A stretch of DNA of 64,000 bases, from contig JAKZZE010000002.1 in assembly GCA_024220505.1 (NCBI GenBank), positions 2,046,001 through 2,110,000 of the forward strand, read 5' to 3'. Made by a program: the position numbers and the translations under genes. The notes under the pieces are model-generated. The model was not told the origin of the DNA. It worked only from the letters and a program-made list of their open reading frames with translations, and searched no databases. Shown here piece by piece: positions 47,025 to 60,137 of the stretch. Source of the stretch: Rhizopus arrhizus. Taxonomy: Eukaryota; Mucoromycota; Mucoromycetes; Mucorales; Rhizopodaceae. Position 1 is the stretch's first letter; the number at the start of each line of letters is the position of its first letter.

Positions 47025-48426
47025 ATGTCATCTCACAAACTTTGCATGATTCCAGGTAAAGTAAAATGGTTTGAATTGAAATGTAGAAAAGACTAAAAAA
47101 AAAGAAAAAAGGACCTATCGAGTTCCATGAGGATGTTTTGGCTGCTATGAGTACTCCTGCCACCTCTCATGTAGATCCAAACTTTGTGCCTATTTACGGT
47201 GAAGCGATTGAAATGGTCCGTAAAGTGGTTTTAACTGAATCCGCTCAACCTTTTATTGTTTCCGGTTCATGCACTTTGGGTTGGGATATGATGGTTAATT
47301 TGATTGAACCTAAGGATGAAGTCTTGGTCTTGAGTACTGGGTACTTTAGTGATAATTTTGCTGATTGGTAAAGAAGACAAAAATTCACTTTTCATGTTTG
47401 TTTATATTTTCTTGTGTTTATATAGTTTATCTATTTACGGAGCAAACATTACTACCATTAAAGCCGAAGTTGGTTCATGTCCTTCCATTGAACAAGTAAA
47501 GAAAGCTTTAGGAGAAAAGAAGTTTAAGATGGTTACTATCACTCACGTTGACACTTCGTAAGCACAGATGTGAAATTATTGTGCATGTGAAAATATCTAA
47601 TCTCCTTTTAGTACTGGTGTTTTGTCTGATATCAAAACAATTGCCCACCTTGTCAAATCGATTTCACCCGAGACGTTAGTGGTAGTGGACGGTGTCTGTT
47701 CTTTAGGCTCTGAAGAGATTCGTTTTGATGAATGGAAATTGGACATTGTCATTTCTGGTTCACAAAAGGGCTTGGGCGTTCCTCCTGGTCTCTCTGTCGT
47801 GATTGCATCTCAGCATGCGCTTCATATTTTTAAATCCCGACAAACACCTATTGTTGCTTATTATTCAAACTGGAACAAGTGGTTACCAAGTAAATTTTGA
47901 CGGATACATTATACAGTAATTGACTGCTATTTTAGTTATGCAAGCCTATGAATCTCGTAAACCTGCTTATTTTGCCACACCAGCAGTTCAATTGATTTAT
48001 GCTCTCCATGCCTCTCTTAAAGCCATTACCAGTCAACCTATGGAAGTTCGCTTTGATAAACATCGTCAAGTAGCTGCCAAATTCAGACAAAGTATTCGCG
48101 ATTTAGGATTAAAAACAGTGGCTCAAGATGAATCTTGTTCAGCGAATGGTATGACAGCTATTTGGTTACCTGAAGGTATTGAGATTCCTCAATTGGTTCC
48201 TTCTCTTGCTTCCAAAGGTGTTCAAATCGCTGGTGGTATCTTGGTAGGATTGGCTGGAAAATACTTTAGAATTGGGTAAGAAAAAAATAGAAAAATAAAA
48301 AAAATAAAAATACTTACTCGTTATAGTCATATGGGTATTTCTGTTACTGAACCTGAACGTGGTCATATTGATAAAGTACTTGAAGTCTTGACTAATTCTT
48401 TGACCGAATTAGGCTATAAAGCTTAA
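47025..48426 (+). CDS. AGX1: Alanine-glyoxylate aminotransferase (AGXT/Agx1 type)
   Basis: PLP enzyme that converts glyoxylate and alanine to glycine and pyruvate. Six exons: 47025-47055, 47112-47367, 47426-47557, 47612-47889, 47936-48275 and 48327-48426; 378 residues. Class V aminotransferase landmarks: MIPGPIEFHEDVLAAMSTP, SHVDPNF, SGSCTLGWDMMVNLIEP, VVVDGVCSLGSEEIRFDEW (PLP-ring Asp), and SGSQKGLGVPPGLSVV, whose lysine forms the Schiff base. The C-terminus has HMGISVTEPE. It ends LGYKA, so there is no canonical peroxisomal PTS1, and no presequence is evident; a cytosolic enzyme is likely. Start codon is the first ATG, and the first intron splits the Pro-Gly-Pro motif. Confidence 0.93.
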
Positions 48427-51365
48427 TAAATACTTTTTGTAATAAATCAATTGATACAGGACAAGAAAATGAAAATTTTATGCGAACTGTAATGTTTCTG
48501 TATAGAAAAATGAAGAAAGTCGCCGTCTGCGGTTACAGAGTACATCAATTGAGGTTTCCCATAGACATTAAAGGATTATTCTACCATTCGATATCTGAAG
48601 GCGAGCATTGATAAAGTTAGTCATAGCTGTGTGATCAAGGGAATACCAATTGCGCAGTATCAGTGTACTATTTATCATCATTCCTTTCTCAGAAGCCCAG
48701 AGAGAAAACGAGCGAAAGAATCAAACTGATTGTGTTGATGAGAAATGAAGCAAACTGGGTGAATTTGAAACAGATATTGAGTCAACGAGCCTTTTGAGAT
48801 CTCTGACACAAAAAGCTAGTCTACGGCTCAATGTAAAACGGATTTGAGATGAATTTGTGAATGGAAAAGTACATGCATGAGGCACAGCTACAGTTATCTT
48901 GTTGAGACCTTGCAAACAATAAGCTTCCAGTTAAATTTTGAAAACAAATTTGGCATCTTGGTTGTCATTAGTTGCATTGCGTCTTTTGAGGTGAAGATTA
49001 GCGATTCAGTGGTTCATATGGTTCAAAAGAAGCTACATTTTGCACTAGAATGTCAAGAAATCATTGTAGTTGTCGTTATCTCTTTTTGCCATATGTTCAG
49101 CAAGAATTTGAGGGGCAAAATTCAGAACAGGTTGAGAACTAGCCCTTTTACTGTGTTTTATTAATTTAAAGTGTGTTAGTCGTAAATGCTGATGGATTTG
49201 TTTTCCTTAAGATGCATTTTAAAGTAGTTTTGTTCATTCGTTGGTAAATATCTTTATAGTGTGAATCCCATCAATGCTGTTTTGATCAAAATGTGCTATT
49301 TGCTAACTTTCATAGGTTCTTGGAGGAAAGGGGACGATATACAGTATCCGCTATGGCGTGATGGTCTCTGGCGTATGTTGAGCTGCCAGTTAAAGATCAC
49401 ACATCAGTTATCACTTCCATATCAGATTGACTATTTCCATTAGCTTCTCTGCTTTCGATTCTTTTTCCCATATGGGACATAATGACTGCACTGTCCGCTC
49501 TGAACAGAACTTAATATTCAGATGCTTATGAATAACACTGGGTGTATATCTTTCATCTTCTTTCAATGGCTCGTTAACCGATTTCTGACAGGGTCAGTAT
49601 TCGTAAGCTGCTTGATCCTTTAAAGTTCAATTTCCTCCTGTGTTACTGGCAGTAGTAAAGAAGACAAGGCTGCTTTGCTGAAGTAGAAGGGATCAGGCAT
49701 ATGTATTGGATATCATGTCTATGGCTGTACATAAACTTGGACTATCTAAACCATACTCTATAATGTGTATCATCTCCAAAAATCACGTAAATCGAAGCTT
49801 AATAGGCGGATTATCACGATTTGTATGTTCATTCGCTGGTTTTAATGCTCAATTTATTGAGTAAGTATCTTTCATATCTCTTTTCATGTTGATCAGTCAA
49901 TCGAAAAGACTATAATTTGTCCACTACTAATGAAATATTTTGATAGATCGAATGATGTGAGTTGCTGATCATCCACAAACTGTACAAATAGATACTGATA
50001 TATATCCTTTAAGAACGCGGCTATTTTAAACTCGGGCAAATAAGTTCTGTAAACGATCAAGGAAATCAAGAGACCAAGTGATGTGATGATGTATAGAAAC
50101 TATATATACTTTTTGATTAAGAGTAGGCAGTGACACACAAAAAGATGTTGGATTGGCCGATCAAAGCAAGTGAGTTTTACATACGTATTAAGTGTATGAC
50201 TTGTGCAGCAACCTGAATAAATTTGCTTGGTTCTTTTAAATCAAACACTGGATATATTCTCCTTTTTTTGTGTTGATGACAATGTCAGATGGGTGAAGCC
50301 TAAAGGCTGGTTGGTGTTGGTTTTATTATTAGTTAAGTAAGGTACTACCTAAATTTTTGAGCCAAAAAGTTGTTTGCAGGCTAAAACGGGGTACTGTTGA
50401 TGTTTCACATAGAGAGGTAGGAGTAGCATTTAAATTCAATGCGTAAGCCATATTTAATAAAATGCTGGAGCCAGCTGCTATCGAATAGCTAGGGGATTAT
50501 TGATGGGCGAACCGAAGCAAATGACTCTCTAATGGGAAGACTCTCATTTTTGATTTTGAGATTGGCCGTTGATGTAAGGTGAATAATCAGGCATCTGTGA
50601 TAGGATGGAATATACAAATAAAAGGAGGAATGGATGTTAGAAGTTGGACTACTGGCCTATTACCTCCAATTGGATTTTTTTTTTGACACAAGTTCAGAGC
50701 TTTGGGAAGGATGTTTTGCAGCTTTGTGCCTGTTATACTAAAAGATGATAGACACAACGATGTACTCATAATATAAACTTTTAAGATATTTTTGATAAAT
50801 GTCTTTATAGTAATTTTACTACGAGCTTTATTCATCAAAGAATTGAATAGCAAATACCTTTAAAGTAGTGAGCTCTGTAAGCTTCATCCTTATCAAGGTA
50901 GACAAATTCAAAAGATGGAACATTCAAGAAATAAAGAACAGTAAAGGATAAATATTAAATAACTTTATCAACCTATGCTTTAGAAAGAACTGCGGAATGG
51001 GTTTAGGAAAAATCGGTGATTGGTAGAGAATGACTGAGAACTTTTTTTAAAGCATTTTTATAAAAAAAAAGAGATAAAGGAGCCGAATGGATGAGTGGGA
51101 AAACCTCAAGGGATTAAGGGCTATAGTAGAGCTTGATTCCTTAGCTTGGCTTTGATCTAATTGAAATGTGCTGAATGATTTAATTATTGTCAGCAAGTGA
51201 TGCTATTTCGCCAAGATGTTTGGAATAAAGTAGAATTAAACAAAAGAGAATTTTTAAAAAAAAAGAAAAGAAAATACTCTTTTATTATAATATAAATGCA
51301 ATGAGTTATATGTTAATGTGTATAATAAGCAAAAGGTATAAAGAGAATGTTAAAAAGTGGAATGA
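48427..51365. other. 2.9-kb region with no recognisable gene
   Basis: Moderately GC-balanced patches (48.5-50.6 kb) alternate with AT-rich ones. Short frames exist on both strands, the longest about 95 codons, but none shows a domain, splice-consistent extension or family motif. The texture suggests decayed transposons, yet nothing could be named. Confidence 0.4.
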
Positions 51366-52250
51366 TTATTCTTCTTTTGAACAAGTTAATTCATGTGTTG
51401 ATTTATGTGACTTCATACATCGTACACTACAGTAAGGTTGAATTTTACATTTTGCACACACTGGCATTCTTTGCTTTTCAGTACCACAGTTTGAGCAAGA
51501 AAGAAATGATTGTGATGAAGAATAGGAATGAGAATCACTACTGTAAGCAGAAGAAGATCGATGCTTTAAAGTCAAGGTAGGTCTAGTGCTATGAAGACGT
51601 TGCAGAGCAGAAAAAGCATTTTTCTGCAGACTTGGTTGGGGTTCAAACACGGTGGGCCTCACAGAAGCACACTTTCGGTAATAGACCAATGCTTGTTCGA
51701 TGTCCTTGTGTTGTTCACAGACCAAAGCACGGCAATGATAGATGGAAACCCTTATCGCTCTCTTGTAAACCTCTTCATCATCCTCTTCATCTTCATCAGA
51801 ATCAATCGAATCTTGTCTGATGATTCCAGAAGCTGGAATAAATAAATCATTTTCGATCGATTCTTCCTTTAGTTGTTTAGCAAAATCCCACAATTCAAGT
51901 GTCAGCATATCAAACCAAGGCAAAAGTTGATAGGTACTTGTCTCACGATGAGAGAGGACGAGATTGATCATTTCAGAAACCAGCTCGAAAAGATCTTGAT
52001 TACAGACAACAGGCTCTTGCTCACGAGCGTACTTTAATGCTTTCATGTAATATCCACAAACAATATGACACTGATAACATCCATTGGCACCATGCTTCAC
52101 ATTGACTTGAGATGCTAATTGAACGAGATCCTTGATAGAGTATTGACTTTTATTTAATTTTTGCTGATAATGATTTGAAGTAAAATAGATTGGTTCTAAT
52201 AAAGTCTTTGGTTTATCATTAACATCATAAGTTATGCCAGAAGAGTACAT
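51366..52250 (-). CDS. MYND zinc-finger protein
   Basis: Single exon, 294 residues from the ATG at 52250, chosen because upstream in-frame codons translate a (CT)n leader. The C-terminus is a MYND finger: CSNCGTEKQRMPVCAKC, then QPYCSVRCMKSHKSTHELTC, with all Cys/His ligands present. The body is helical and contains TPR-like sequence (RVSIYHCRALVCEQHKDIEQALVYYRKCASVRP), preceded by an acidic DSDEDEEDDEE stretch. MYND fingers bind proline-rich peptides and act in chromatin and signalling adaptors. There is no SET domain, so it is not a SMYD methyltransferase. Function otherwise unknown. Confidence 0.78.
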   Translation of the reverse strand: MYSSGITYDVNDKPKTLLEPIYFTSNHYQQKLNKSQYSIKDLVQLASQVNVKHGANGCYQCHIVCGYYMKALKYAREQEPVVCNQDLFELVSEMINLVLSHRETSTYQLLPWFDMLTLELWDFAKQLKEESIENDLFIPASGIIRQDSIDSDEDEEDDEEVYKRAIRVSIYHCRALVCEQHKDIEQALVYYRKCASVRPTVFEPQPSLQKNAFSALQRLHSTRPTLTLKHRSSSAYSSDSHSYSSSQSFLSCSNCGTEKQRMPVCAKCKIQPYCSVRCMKSHKSTHELTCSKEE

Positions 52251-52261
52251 GAGAAAAAAGA

Positions 52262-52289
52262 AAAGAGAGAGAGAGAGAGAGAGAGAGAG
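52262..52289. repeat. GA/CT microsatellite in the MYND gene leader
   Basis: A run of about 12 GA units on the plus strand, read as CT repeats just upstream of the minus-strand ATG. Confidence 0.7.
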
Positions 52290-53812
52290 CAGTGTGAAAC
52301 AGCAAGAGAAAAAGGAAGACAACTCAACTTTATATATTTCTTCCATTGTCTGAAAAATGCTATTGTTATTCTCCGATTGAAAAAGAAGGGAAATCAAGTT
52401 CAATCTTTGGTTATTGAGTTTGATTACAAAGACAAGTGATCTCATGTGCCTATAGCTTATTTGTTTATGTATGAAAAATGACAATACTACGCACAGTTTA
52501 TATTCATCTCTTCTTTTTATAACTGGTTCTTTTATAAATCTCTATTTGCTTATACTTTATTTATTTCCTTTTAAATAATCATAAATAACCATTAATAAAA
52601 TTTAAAAAATTAACTTTATTACACGAAATAACAAGTAAGCAAAACTGAATTTAAAATAATAAAGGATCGACCATTCATAACAACATAGTTTTGCGCATGT
52701 GCGAAATAAAGTAATACGATTGGCTTTTGATTTTACTAAAGAAGTCTACTTTAAACAGAAGGAGAGCGAATTAGTCATTTTTTTTTCATCCGAGCAATCG
52801 CATTTATTTATCGTTACAGTTTAAATAAACTTGCACGGACCTTATTACCCATTATTTGGATACATTCTTCACTTTAAAGACCATTTCTTCTTTGACATTT
52901 GAATGTCTTATCTTAATGTAGCTCTCTCTCTCTCTCTTTCTTTCTTTCAGGAGTGGCAAGATATATTTTTACAAGAGTCATCCATCTACAAGAAATCTTT
53001 CTGGGATCAAAAAAAAATGGGCTTGAGGCGTGTGTGTGCGTGCGCGCGCATTCAAGAAAATGTTTTTTTTGAAGTATGGTTATACACATGTATGTACTAC
53101 TTGCCCAGAATCACACTTTTTCATCGATTGCAATACAATATTTCCTTTTTCAATGAATCAAACACCAATAAATAAATTACTTTTTTATACAACCTAACAC
53201 AATTCTGTATACAAAAAAAAAAAAAAAAAAAAAAAAAGCAGCTAAATGATTGTTTTCTTTTTAGTAAAATAGTTTATTTATTTTTCGTAGTAGATTGCTA
53301 ATAGCATATTTTCTTTTATTCTTCATCTCCGCCCTTTACTCGTTTACAAGATTGGAAAGAAAAGAGAAAGAAGATTGTTATGTGTATTCTATCTGTCAGC
53401 TTTTTATAGTGTGGCTGATATGAGAAGGAAAGAGAGAAAAAAAAGGATAGACTCAGTCAAGAAATTCAATTAACAATAAAACACGTATATATTTTTTATT
53501 GGTAATCATAAAGAGAGAAAAAGAGAGAGAGGGGTCTAGGATATGAATATATGTTATAGATTGCCATCTTTTTGTCTATAAAAAGAAAATAGAATTTGTA
53601 CATCAAAGACTAAAAAGTCCCTTCTTCTGTATCACTCGAATCTTATACTCTTCTTCTTATATCTTGGTGCATAATAATGCCCTTTATGGCGTGATAAATT
53701 GTGTTATAAAAGAAGGACAATGTAACTTTTTGAATTATAGTTTAAAGAAATCATGCACTAGTTTCTTATTTCTTTTCTTGCCTAATGAATATAAGTTGTG
53801 AGACTGAGTAGG

Positions 53813-53885
<73 letters not shown>

Positions 53886-54067
53886 GAAAGCCCCAAATAG
53901 ATTCTGTAATACAAATGCTTATTTAATGTTCTAGATAAAGAAGAAGAAAAAAGGCAATAAACAGAAGAAAAAGAATACGTATTTAACAGTGATTACCTTG
54001 AAAAAAAAAAGCAGACTGATTTAATTTCTTAATCTAATAAATAATGTATCAGAATACATGTAAAATT
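52290..54067. other. Intergenic region with an A69 homopolymer
   Basis: No gene seen in about 1.7 kb. It contains CT repeats at 52921-52938, A runs near 53210-53236, GA repeats at 53513-53532, and an uninterrupted A69 tract at 53813-53881, the longest homopolymer of the window. Confidence 0.5.
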
Positions 54068-57000
54068 TTATTTCTTTAAAGGTCTCAGAGTAACATCCTG
54101 TTGCTTTGCTTTGGAAAGAGCATGACTTAGATTAGAAACTTTGGCTATCATCTTTTCTTGTTGATAAGAAGATAGAGAAGAAAGACTTGTAGCAGAAATC
54201 ACCGATAAACGCTTCTTGTCTGTTCTGACCAAAGGTGATTTTACAAAGGAAGTTCGGCCACTTGTACTATTTGGTAAGCGCTGAGTTGCTGCTGAGATAC
54301 ATGACAATCGGTTATTAGGTTTGGACATCCTCGCTTGACTTCCTTTATTGGTATCTTGATTCAGTTTGAATTTTTGTGACCAAAAAGAAAGTGGCTTTGT
54401 TCCCAAATCACCTTCTTTGACACGCTCAATCAGCTCTGTTAACTGATCACTGACGGATAAAAGTGAAGTAGGATCCTGACCTACTAAACAGTTCACTTGA
54501 GGTTCAATCAAGTTGCTCGCCAATTGCTTCAAGTTTTGTCCAATCATAGCTTGTTCTTCTTTTAAATCATTGACTGCGGCCTGTAAACTTTCGTAGGCGT
54601 GCTGCAATTGTTCCAATTCACGAATGATCCACTGATGCCTATCTTGATCCTCAGGCTGCTGCTGCTGCTGCTGCTGCTTTTGCTGTCTGGGTGACTCGTT
54701 TATCTGAGCTTTGGTCGTCTGTGGACACTGTGCAATCTTGGCCTTTACGCTTTCAGATACCTCATCCACTACTTCCCATACCTTGACCACCTCCTCCTTT
54801 CGATGACGTACGATGGTCTCAAGCTCAGTTTTGAGCGCAAACACCTGTCGGGCAACTTCAGCTGCATCATCATATAACTGAGTCATTCTGTGTCGAGTTT
54901 CTTCTAATTCAGTACTTGCCTGTGCCAGGACGGCTTGTACCTCCAGCAAGTGCTGACGTGATCGAGTGATGAACTTGTGTGTGAGAACCTTAAGACAGTA
55001 CAGACTGGCATCCAACCGGGTAAGATAGCAAAGGGTCGAAAGCTTCGAGGTACACTGCAAGTCGATTCCTTCCAGCTGTGCACTAGTGAGATGACATGTA
55101 CCAGTCATCGAAGCATCCGAGTCCGAATCCTCCGAATCCTCCTCTCCTTCTTCATCATGCTCCACGATTTCCATCACCAGATTCACATCTTCCTTCCAAT
55201 CCTTTTCAACCTTGATATGAGACGAAAGAGGTGTATCATCCGTATCTAAACGTTCAAGGAGTCCCTGGAGTAAGACAGGCGGTCTAACCTTTCGAAGTGA
55301 ATGGCGCGTCTCTTCCAATTCCTTTTCAATCTTTGCATGCTCCTTCAACAGCTGTGCTCTTTCAAGTTCCAACGCATGCTTCTTGTTGAACATTTGCTGT
55401 GTCCAATAGAGAACCCCACTGAGCTCTGCCTTGATCTCGGACTCGGGTCGTTCGGGAGAATCTAGTTCCTTCTCAAGTGAAAGACAGAGATCGTACAGAC
55501 TCTTTTTACTGGCTGTGATCTTTTCGGTTTGTTCTGTAATGTCCTGAAGGTCTCTTTGGATCTCGAATAGATTAGTATGTAAGATATCAAAGGAAAGCTC
55601 GAGTTGGTTGAGTGAAAACACGCCATCATTTAAACGTTTTCTTCTAGACAGGCCAGCCGTGAGTGGTGGTACGGATAGGACCGGCGTTGAGGATATCTCT
55701 GGTCCATCATTCTTTGTGATCTGTTCCTTGAGTGCAAACCAATGTTGCTCTAGGGCATCTTTAGCCTCCTTCAGCAAAACCAATCTTGCTTCATCTGTTT
55801 GATTCTCTATATGCTTTGTCATCTCTGTCACCACCTGTGTAAAGATCGACTGAATGTCTTGACAGAGCCGCATCTTGTCCTCACGCACATGTAGTGTTCC
55901 ATCTATCACTGGCGCGGCTTGAAGAATAAAGAGAGTCTGGGAGAGTTGAACGATACAGAGGCCCACATCATTCTCATCTACCTTGTCTGGCTCTGTCCGT
56001 CTCGAGACCACCTTTCTCAACCTTTCAATCTCATCAATCATCTCATCCGCCAATAACTCCAACCCACAATAGCGACCATCGATTCGTTCAAAGACATCAA
56101 AAAGTTTCTCAATCTTATCATGCTGTAATTCGGACATTTCCCAATCGGCCTGATGTACACCCTCGACCTCCTCCAGTTCCTCTCGAAAGGCCATCATCAC
56201 CTTCTCCACCCGTCCATCCGTCACGTCAAACATCTCATGGGCCTCGCGAAGCTCCAGACGAAGCCCGATCGTTGTCTTTTCTAGCCTTTCGATCGTGTCC
56301 GGCTCCTTCTTTGTCCAGTCACCGATGACAGAATCCGTCAGGTAAGCCAGAGCAGACTCGATTGAGTCTGTGAACGTGGTCTGGTAGCTAAAGAAGGATT
56401 TCAAGATGATTTCAAAATCGCTGTTACTACTGCTGTTTTCCTTCCAGAGCATCGGTCCTGGATGAATCAGGGAGGTTCGGTTGTATTCAGAGGCCGAGTC
56501 AAAGGGACGTATGGTACCACTGAGTGAGGAATAAATCGACCGAGTCTTTGTCTTTCTTTCTCCATCCAGCGCCATGATGCGTGACTTGAGCTCTTCTGAT
56601 TTACAGACATCCAGTGGGGTCGAGCCCTTTTTGTTCTTGACATGGATATCAGCTCCACCTTCCAATATGAGCACTTCAATCACTTCGGCAATGCCACCAA
56701 ACTCGGCTGCAAAGTGAAGTGGTGTGTTTCCTGTGGGATCAGCGATATTGACCAGGGCGCCAAGTCGAATGAGAAGCGAGGCACAAAGAGCAAGGTGATG
56801 GGGTACATCGATGTCCTTGATCGAGACCCCACTGGGTATAGTGTTGCTCTTTTGAATACCCCAACTTCCATCTTGGTCCATACCGAAGCGAGCGAGATGA
56901 TGAAGCGCTGTTCTTCCATAATATGTCTGTGCATTCATGTCTGCTCCTGCGTGGTAAAGTAGTTTGATTGTCTCGAGTGAAGGCAGTGGCTTGGTGCGCA

Positions 57001-58222
57001 TCGCATGGTGAAAGGGTGTTAGACCCGTCTTGGGGTCATGATGATTGATAAGTAAAGGTGGGCCGAGCCGCGTTTGGTTTGAATTGAGCGTGGGCGGTTT
57101 CATCAAGAGAGTCTGGAGAGAGAGATGGTCATGGACTTTGATGGCTTGTAGAAAGGCGGCTTGGATGACCTGAACCAGAGGTTGCGTGGAGGGATCCAAA
57201 ATGTCGAGATCATGTAATGTATCAAATTGAATATGAGAAAGAGAGGATACGTAGTTGGGCATCGTGTTGATTAGATGAGATAACTTGTTGTAATTTAACG
57301 GGTATTTCAAGGCAACGTCATCATTTCCCTAAGTACTGTATTTAATATCTGAACAGTGCTTTCTAAGATTCTTACAGTATATTCTGATCTTTTCACTCGT
57401 AGTACTTGCTCACAGAGTTGTACAATTTCTGGATTTCTTTCTGCGTATTGAATAGCAGACCATCCATGACTGTCGGTGATATCAGGAGAAGCATTATATC
57501 TCAGCAAGATCTTGACAACAGGCACAGTACCATCACGAGCTTCAAGAGATTAGGTCCCGAATAAAGCAAATAGAAAACTTATTTACCTGCATACATTAAA
57601 GCAGTAGCATTCTTACTATCTGTTCCATCCACATTCACTCTTCCATCATCCAATAATAACTGAATAATATCTGTTTTTCCAAGATAACTTGTTAGACATA
57701 AAGGCGTAATTCCCTTGATTTCATATTGAGGAGAATCCAATGTGGCATAATAAAGATTAGGATCAGACATCAAGATGTCTTTCATGATATCAAAATGATT
57801 GGGATTTGTTTGTGAAATGAGATCCAGATTTGAAGTATTTATGTTGGACGCATCTAAATCAAGACCATAAATAGCACAGACAAGCGCAGTTCTATCATGT
57901 TTGATTAGAAGCCAGCCCTCTATCACTTCACTTTTTACCTTCCTCTCCCATCTTTACTATTAATATCTGCGCCTGCACTTAATAAAAGCCTTGTCATATC
58001 AGCATGTCCACCCAAGACAGCGATATTTAAAGGTTTACATTGATATTCCTGATTATTATTCAATAAATCTGGACGATTGATTCTATCAGATGGAATGACA
58101 GGAGAATAAGTGTCTTTTGAATTCCACAAGAAAGAACCATTTACATCTATTCCAGATTGTAACATAGTTCGTACTTTATCGATATCATTTTTAGTAATAG
58201 CATTTATAAATTCCATCATCAA
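54068..58222 (-). CDS. Large ankyrin-repeat protein with coiled-coil C-terminus
   Basis: Four exons: 58222-57939, 57891-57587, 57539-57376 and 57328-54068; 1,337 residues. Two introns are only 47 nt; without them the repeats are out of frame, with them the ankyrin units read through. At least six ankyrin repeats are visible in the first 460 residues (CKPLNIAVLGGHADMTRLLL, GITPLCLTSYLGKTDIIQLL, GTVPVVKILLRYNASPDITD, LTPFHHAMRTKPLPSLETIK, YYGRTALHHLARFG, TGNTPLHFAAEFGGIAEVIE). The rest is a long charged coiled coil, with a QQQQQQQQ stretch and a basic Ser-rich tail. It is probably a scaffold. No catalytic domain is visible and no named family is recognised. Confidence 0.8.
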
Positions 58223-58585
58223 ACTAAAGAAGAAGAAGAAGAAAAAGGATTATTGTTTTTATTATAAATCAGGGAGGAACATTGTTTAACGTTCAACAAA
58301 AATAAGGAGAAGGAGAGGAGTGAAGGTGAGGGGACACATGTTTTTATTGTTTTATGCAACCATCACCATTTAAGCGTATAACACAAATCAAGTAATTATT
58401 CAAATATGATTTGCTGATAATCATCGGATTGTATAAACGGGGAAAATAAAAGAAGAAAAAGAATAGAAAAAAAAAATTGTTGGCTGCTGAATTTTCTTTT
58501 TTTTTTTTTAATTTTTTTTTTAATTTTTTTTTTTTTTTTTTCCTTTATATTTCACTTACACACATTATTTATTAATAAAAACAAG
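58223..58585. promoter_or_regulatory. Divergent upstream region, ankyrin protein / Rho1
   Basis: 363 bases between divergent start codons. A T-rich block with several T9-T17 runs (58495-58541) ends about 45 bases before the Rho ATG. Confidence 0.45.
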
Positions 58586-59366
<781 letters not shown>

Positions 59367-60137
59367 TCAGATTTTATTTCTTTCAATTAAACATCATCGT
59401 CACCCTTTACTCTTCTCCCCTTCTCCTCTTTTACATATTTCTAGAGAGAGAGAGAGAGAGAAAAGGGCTGTGTACATGTGCTAATGCATGTGGCTTATTC
59501 TTACAAAAGCTCTTTAATTAAAATATTCATGTTTATTGACAATCTATCAGATTAGACCAGTTTGATGATACTTCAAGCTTAAGCAAGTATACAACCCTTT
59601 TTTTTTTTTTTTGAATCGAGACACTTTGAGCAATTTTATTCATTTATGCCTAACAAAGCTGGCATTGAATACTTTCTTTTTCACTCAACTGATCGGTATC
59701 TTGTATGTTGTCATGGAGATCATTTTCCTTTAGAGCACAGCAAGCATTCTATATTTCTACAGGATAGAAGTAATGTAGTACCAGTTATTTTACCTTGCTT
59801 TATTATCACCCTCTTTCGTCACTATAGAAACCAATCTGTTTCTGTCTTTAGTCATTCTGATGTATTCAGATAAAGGGTTTTAATAGTATTGTGAGATTAG
59901 AAGAAGAAAAAAAAAAAAAGAAAAGGGGCTTTGATGTAAATTGATAATTTGGATTATTCACATACTTTAAAAAGTTACCAGTTTCCCTCTTAAAACATTA
60001 AAGTCCTTCTAGATCAACCAACTTTTTTACTATTGTTATATTCATGACTCTTCCTTTGGTCTGCAATACGATTCTTTTACATGAAAGCCATTGAGAGCTA
60101 TGTTTGTTATTGTCTATAGATAATATAAAAAGGTGAT
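59367..60137. other. Convergent intergenic spacer
   Basis: 771 bases between the convergent Rho and PP2C genes. Contains GA repeats at 59444-59462 and T14 near 59600. A 75-codon frame at 59646-59873 has no recognisable feature and is not called. Confidence 0.4.

Noticed and set aside
48877..49164. 95-codon ORF in the 48-51 kb desert
   Set aside because: No recognisable motif and frequent stops around it; could be transposon debris but cannot be supported.
51084..51165. Possible tRNA-like start (GGAGCCGAATGG)
   Set aside because: No TTC-loop sequence or acceptor pairing at the right distance.
59646..59873. 75-codon ORF between Rho1 and PP2C
   Set aside because: No homology clue, no splice extension, composition of non-coding DNA.
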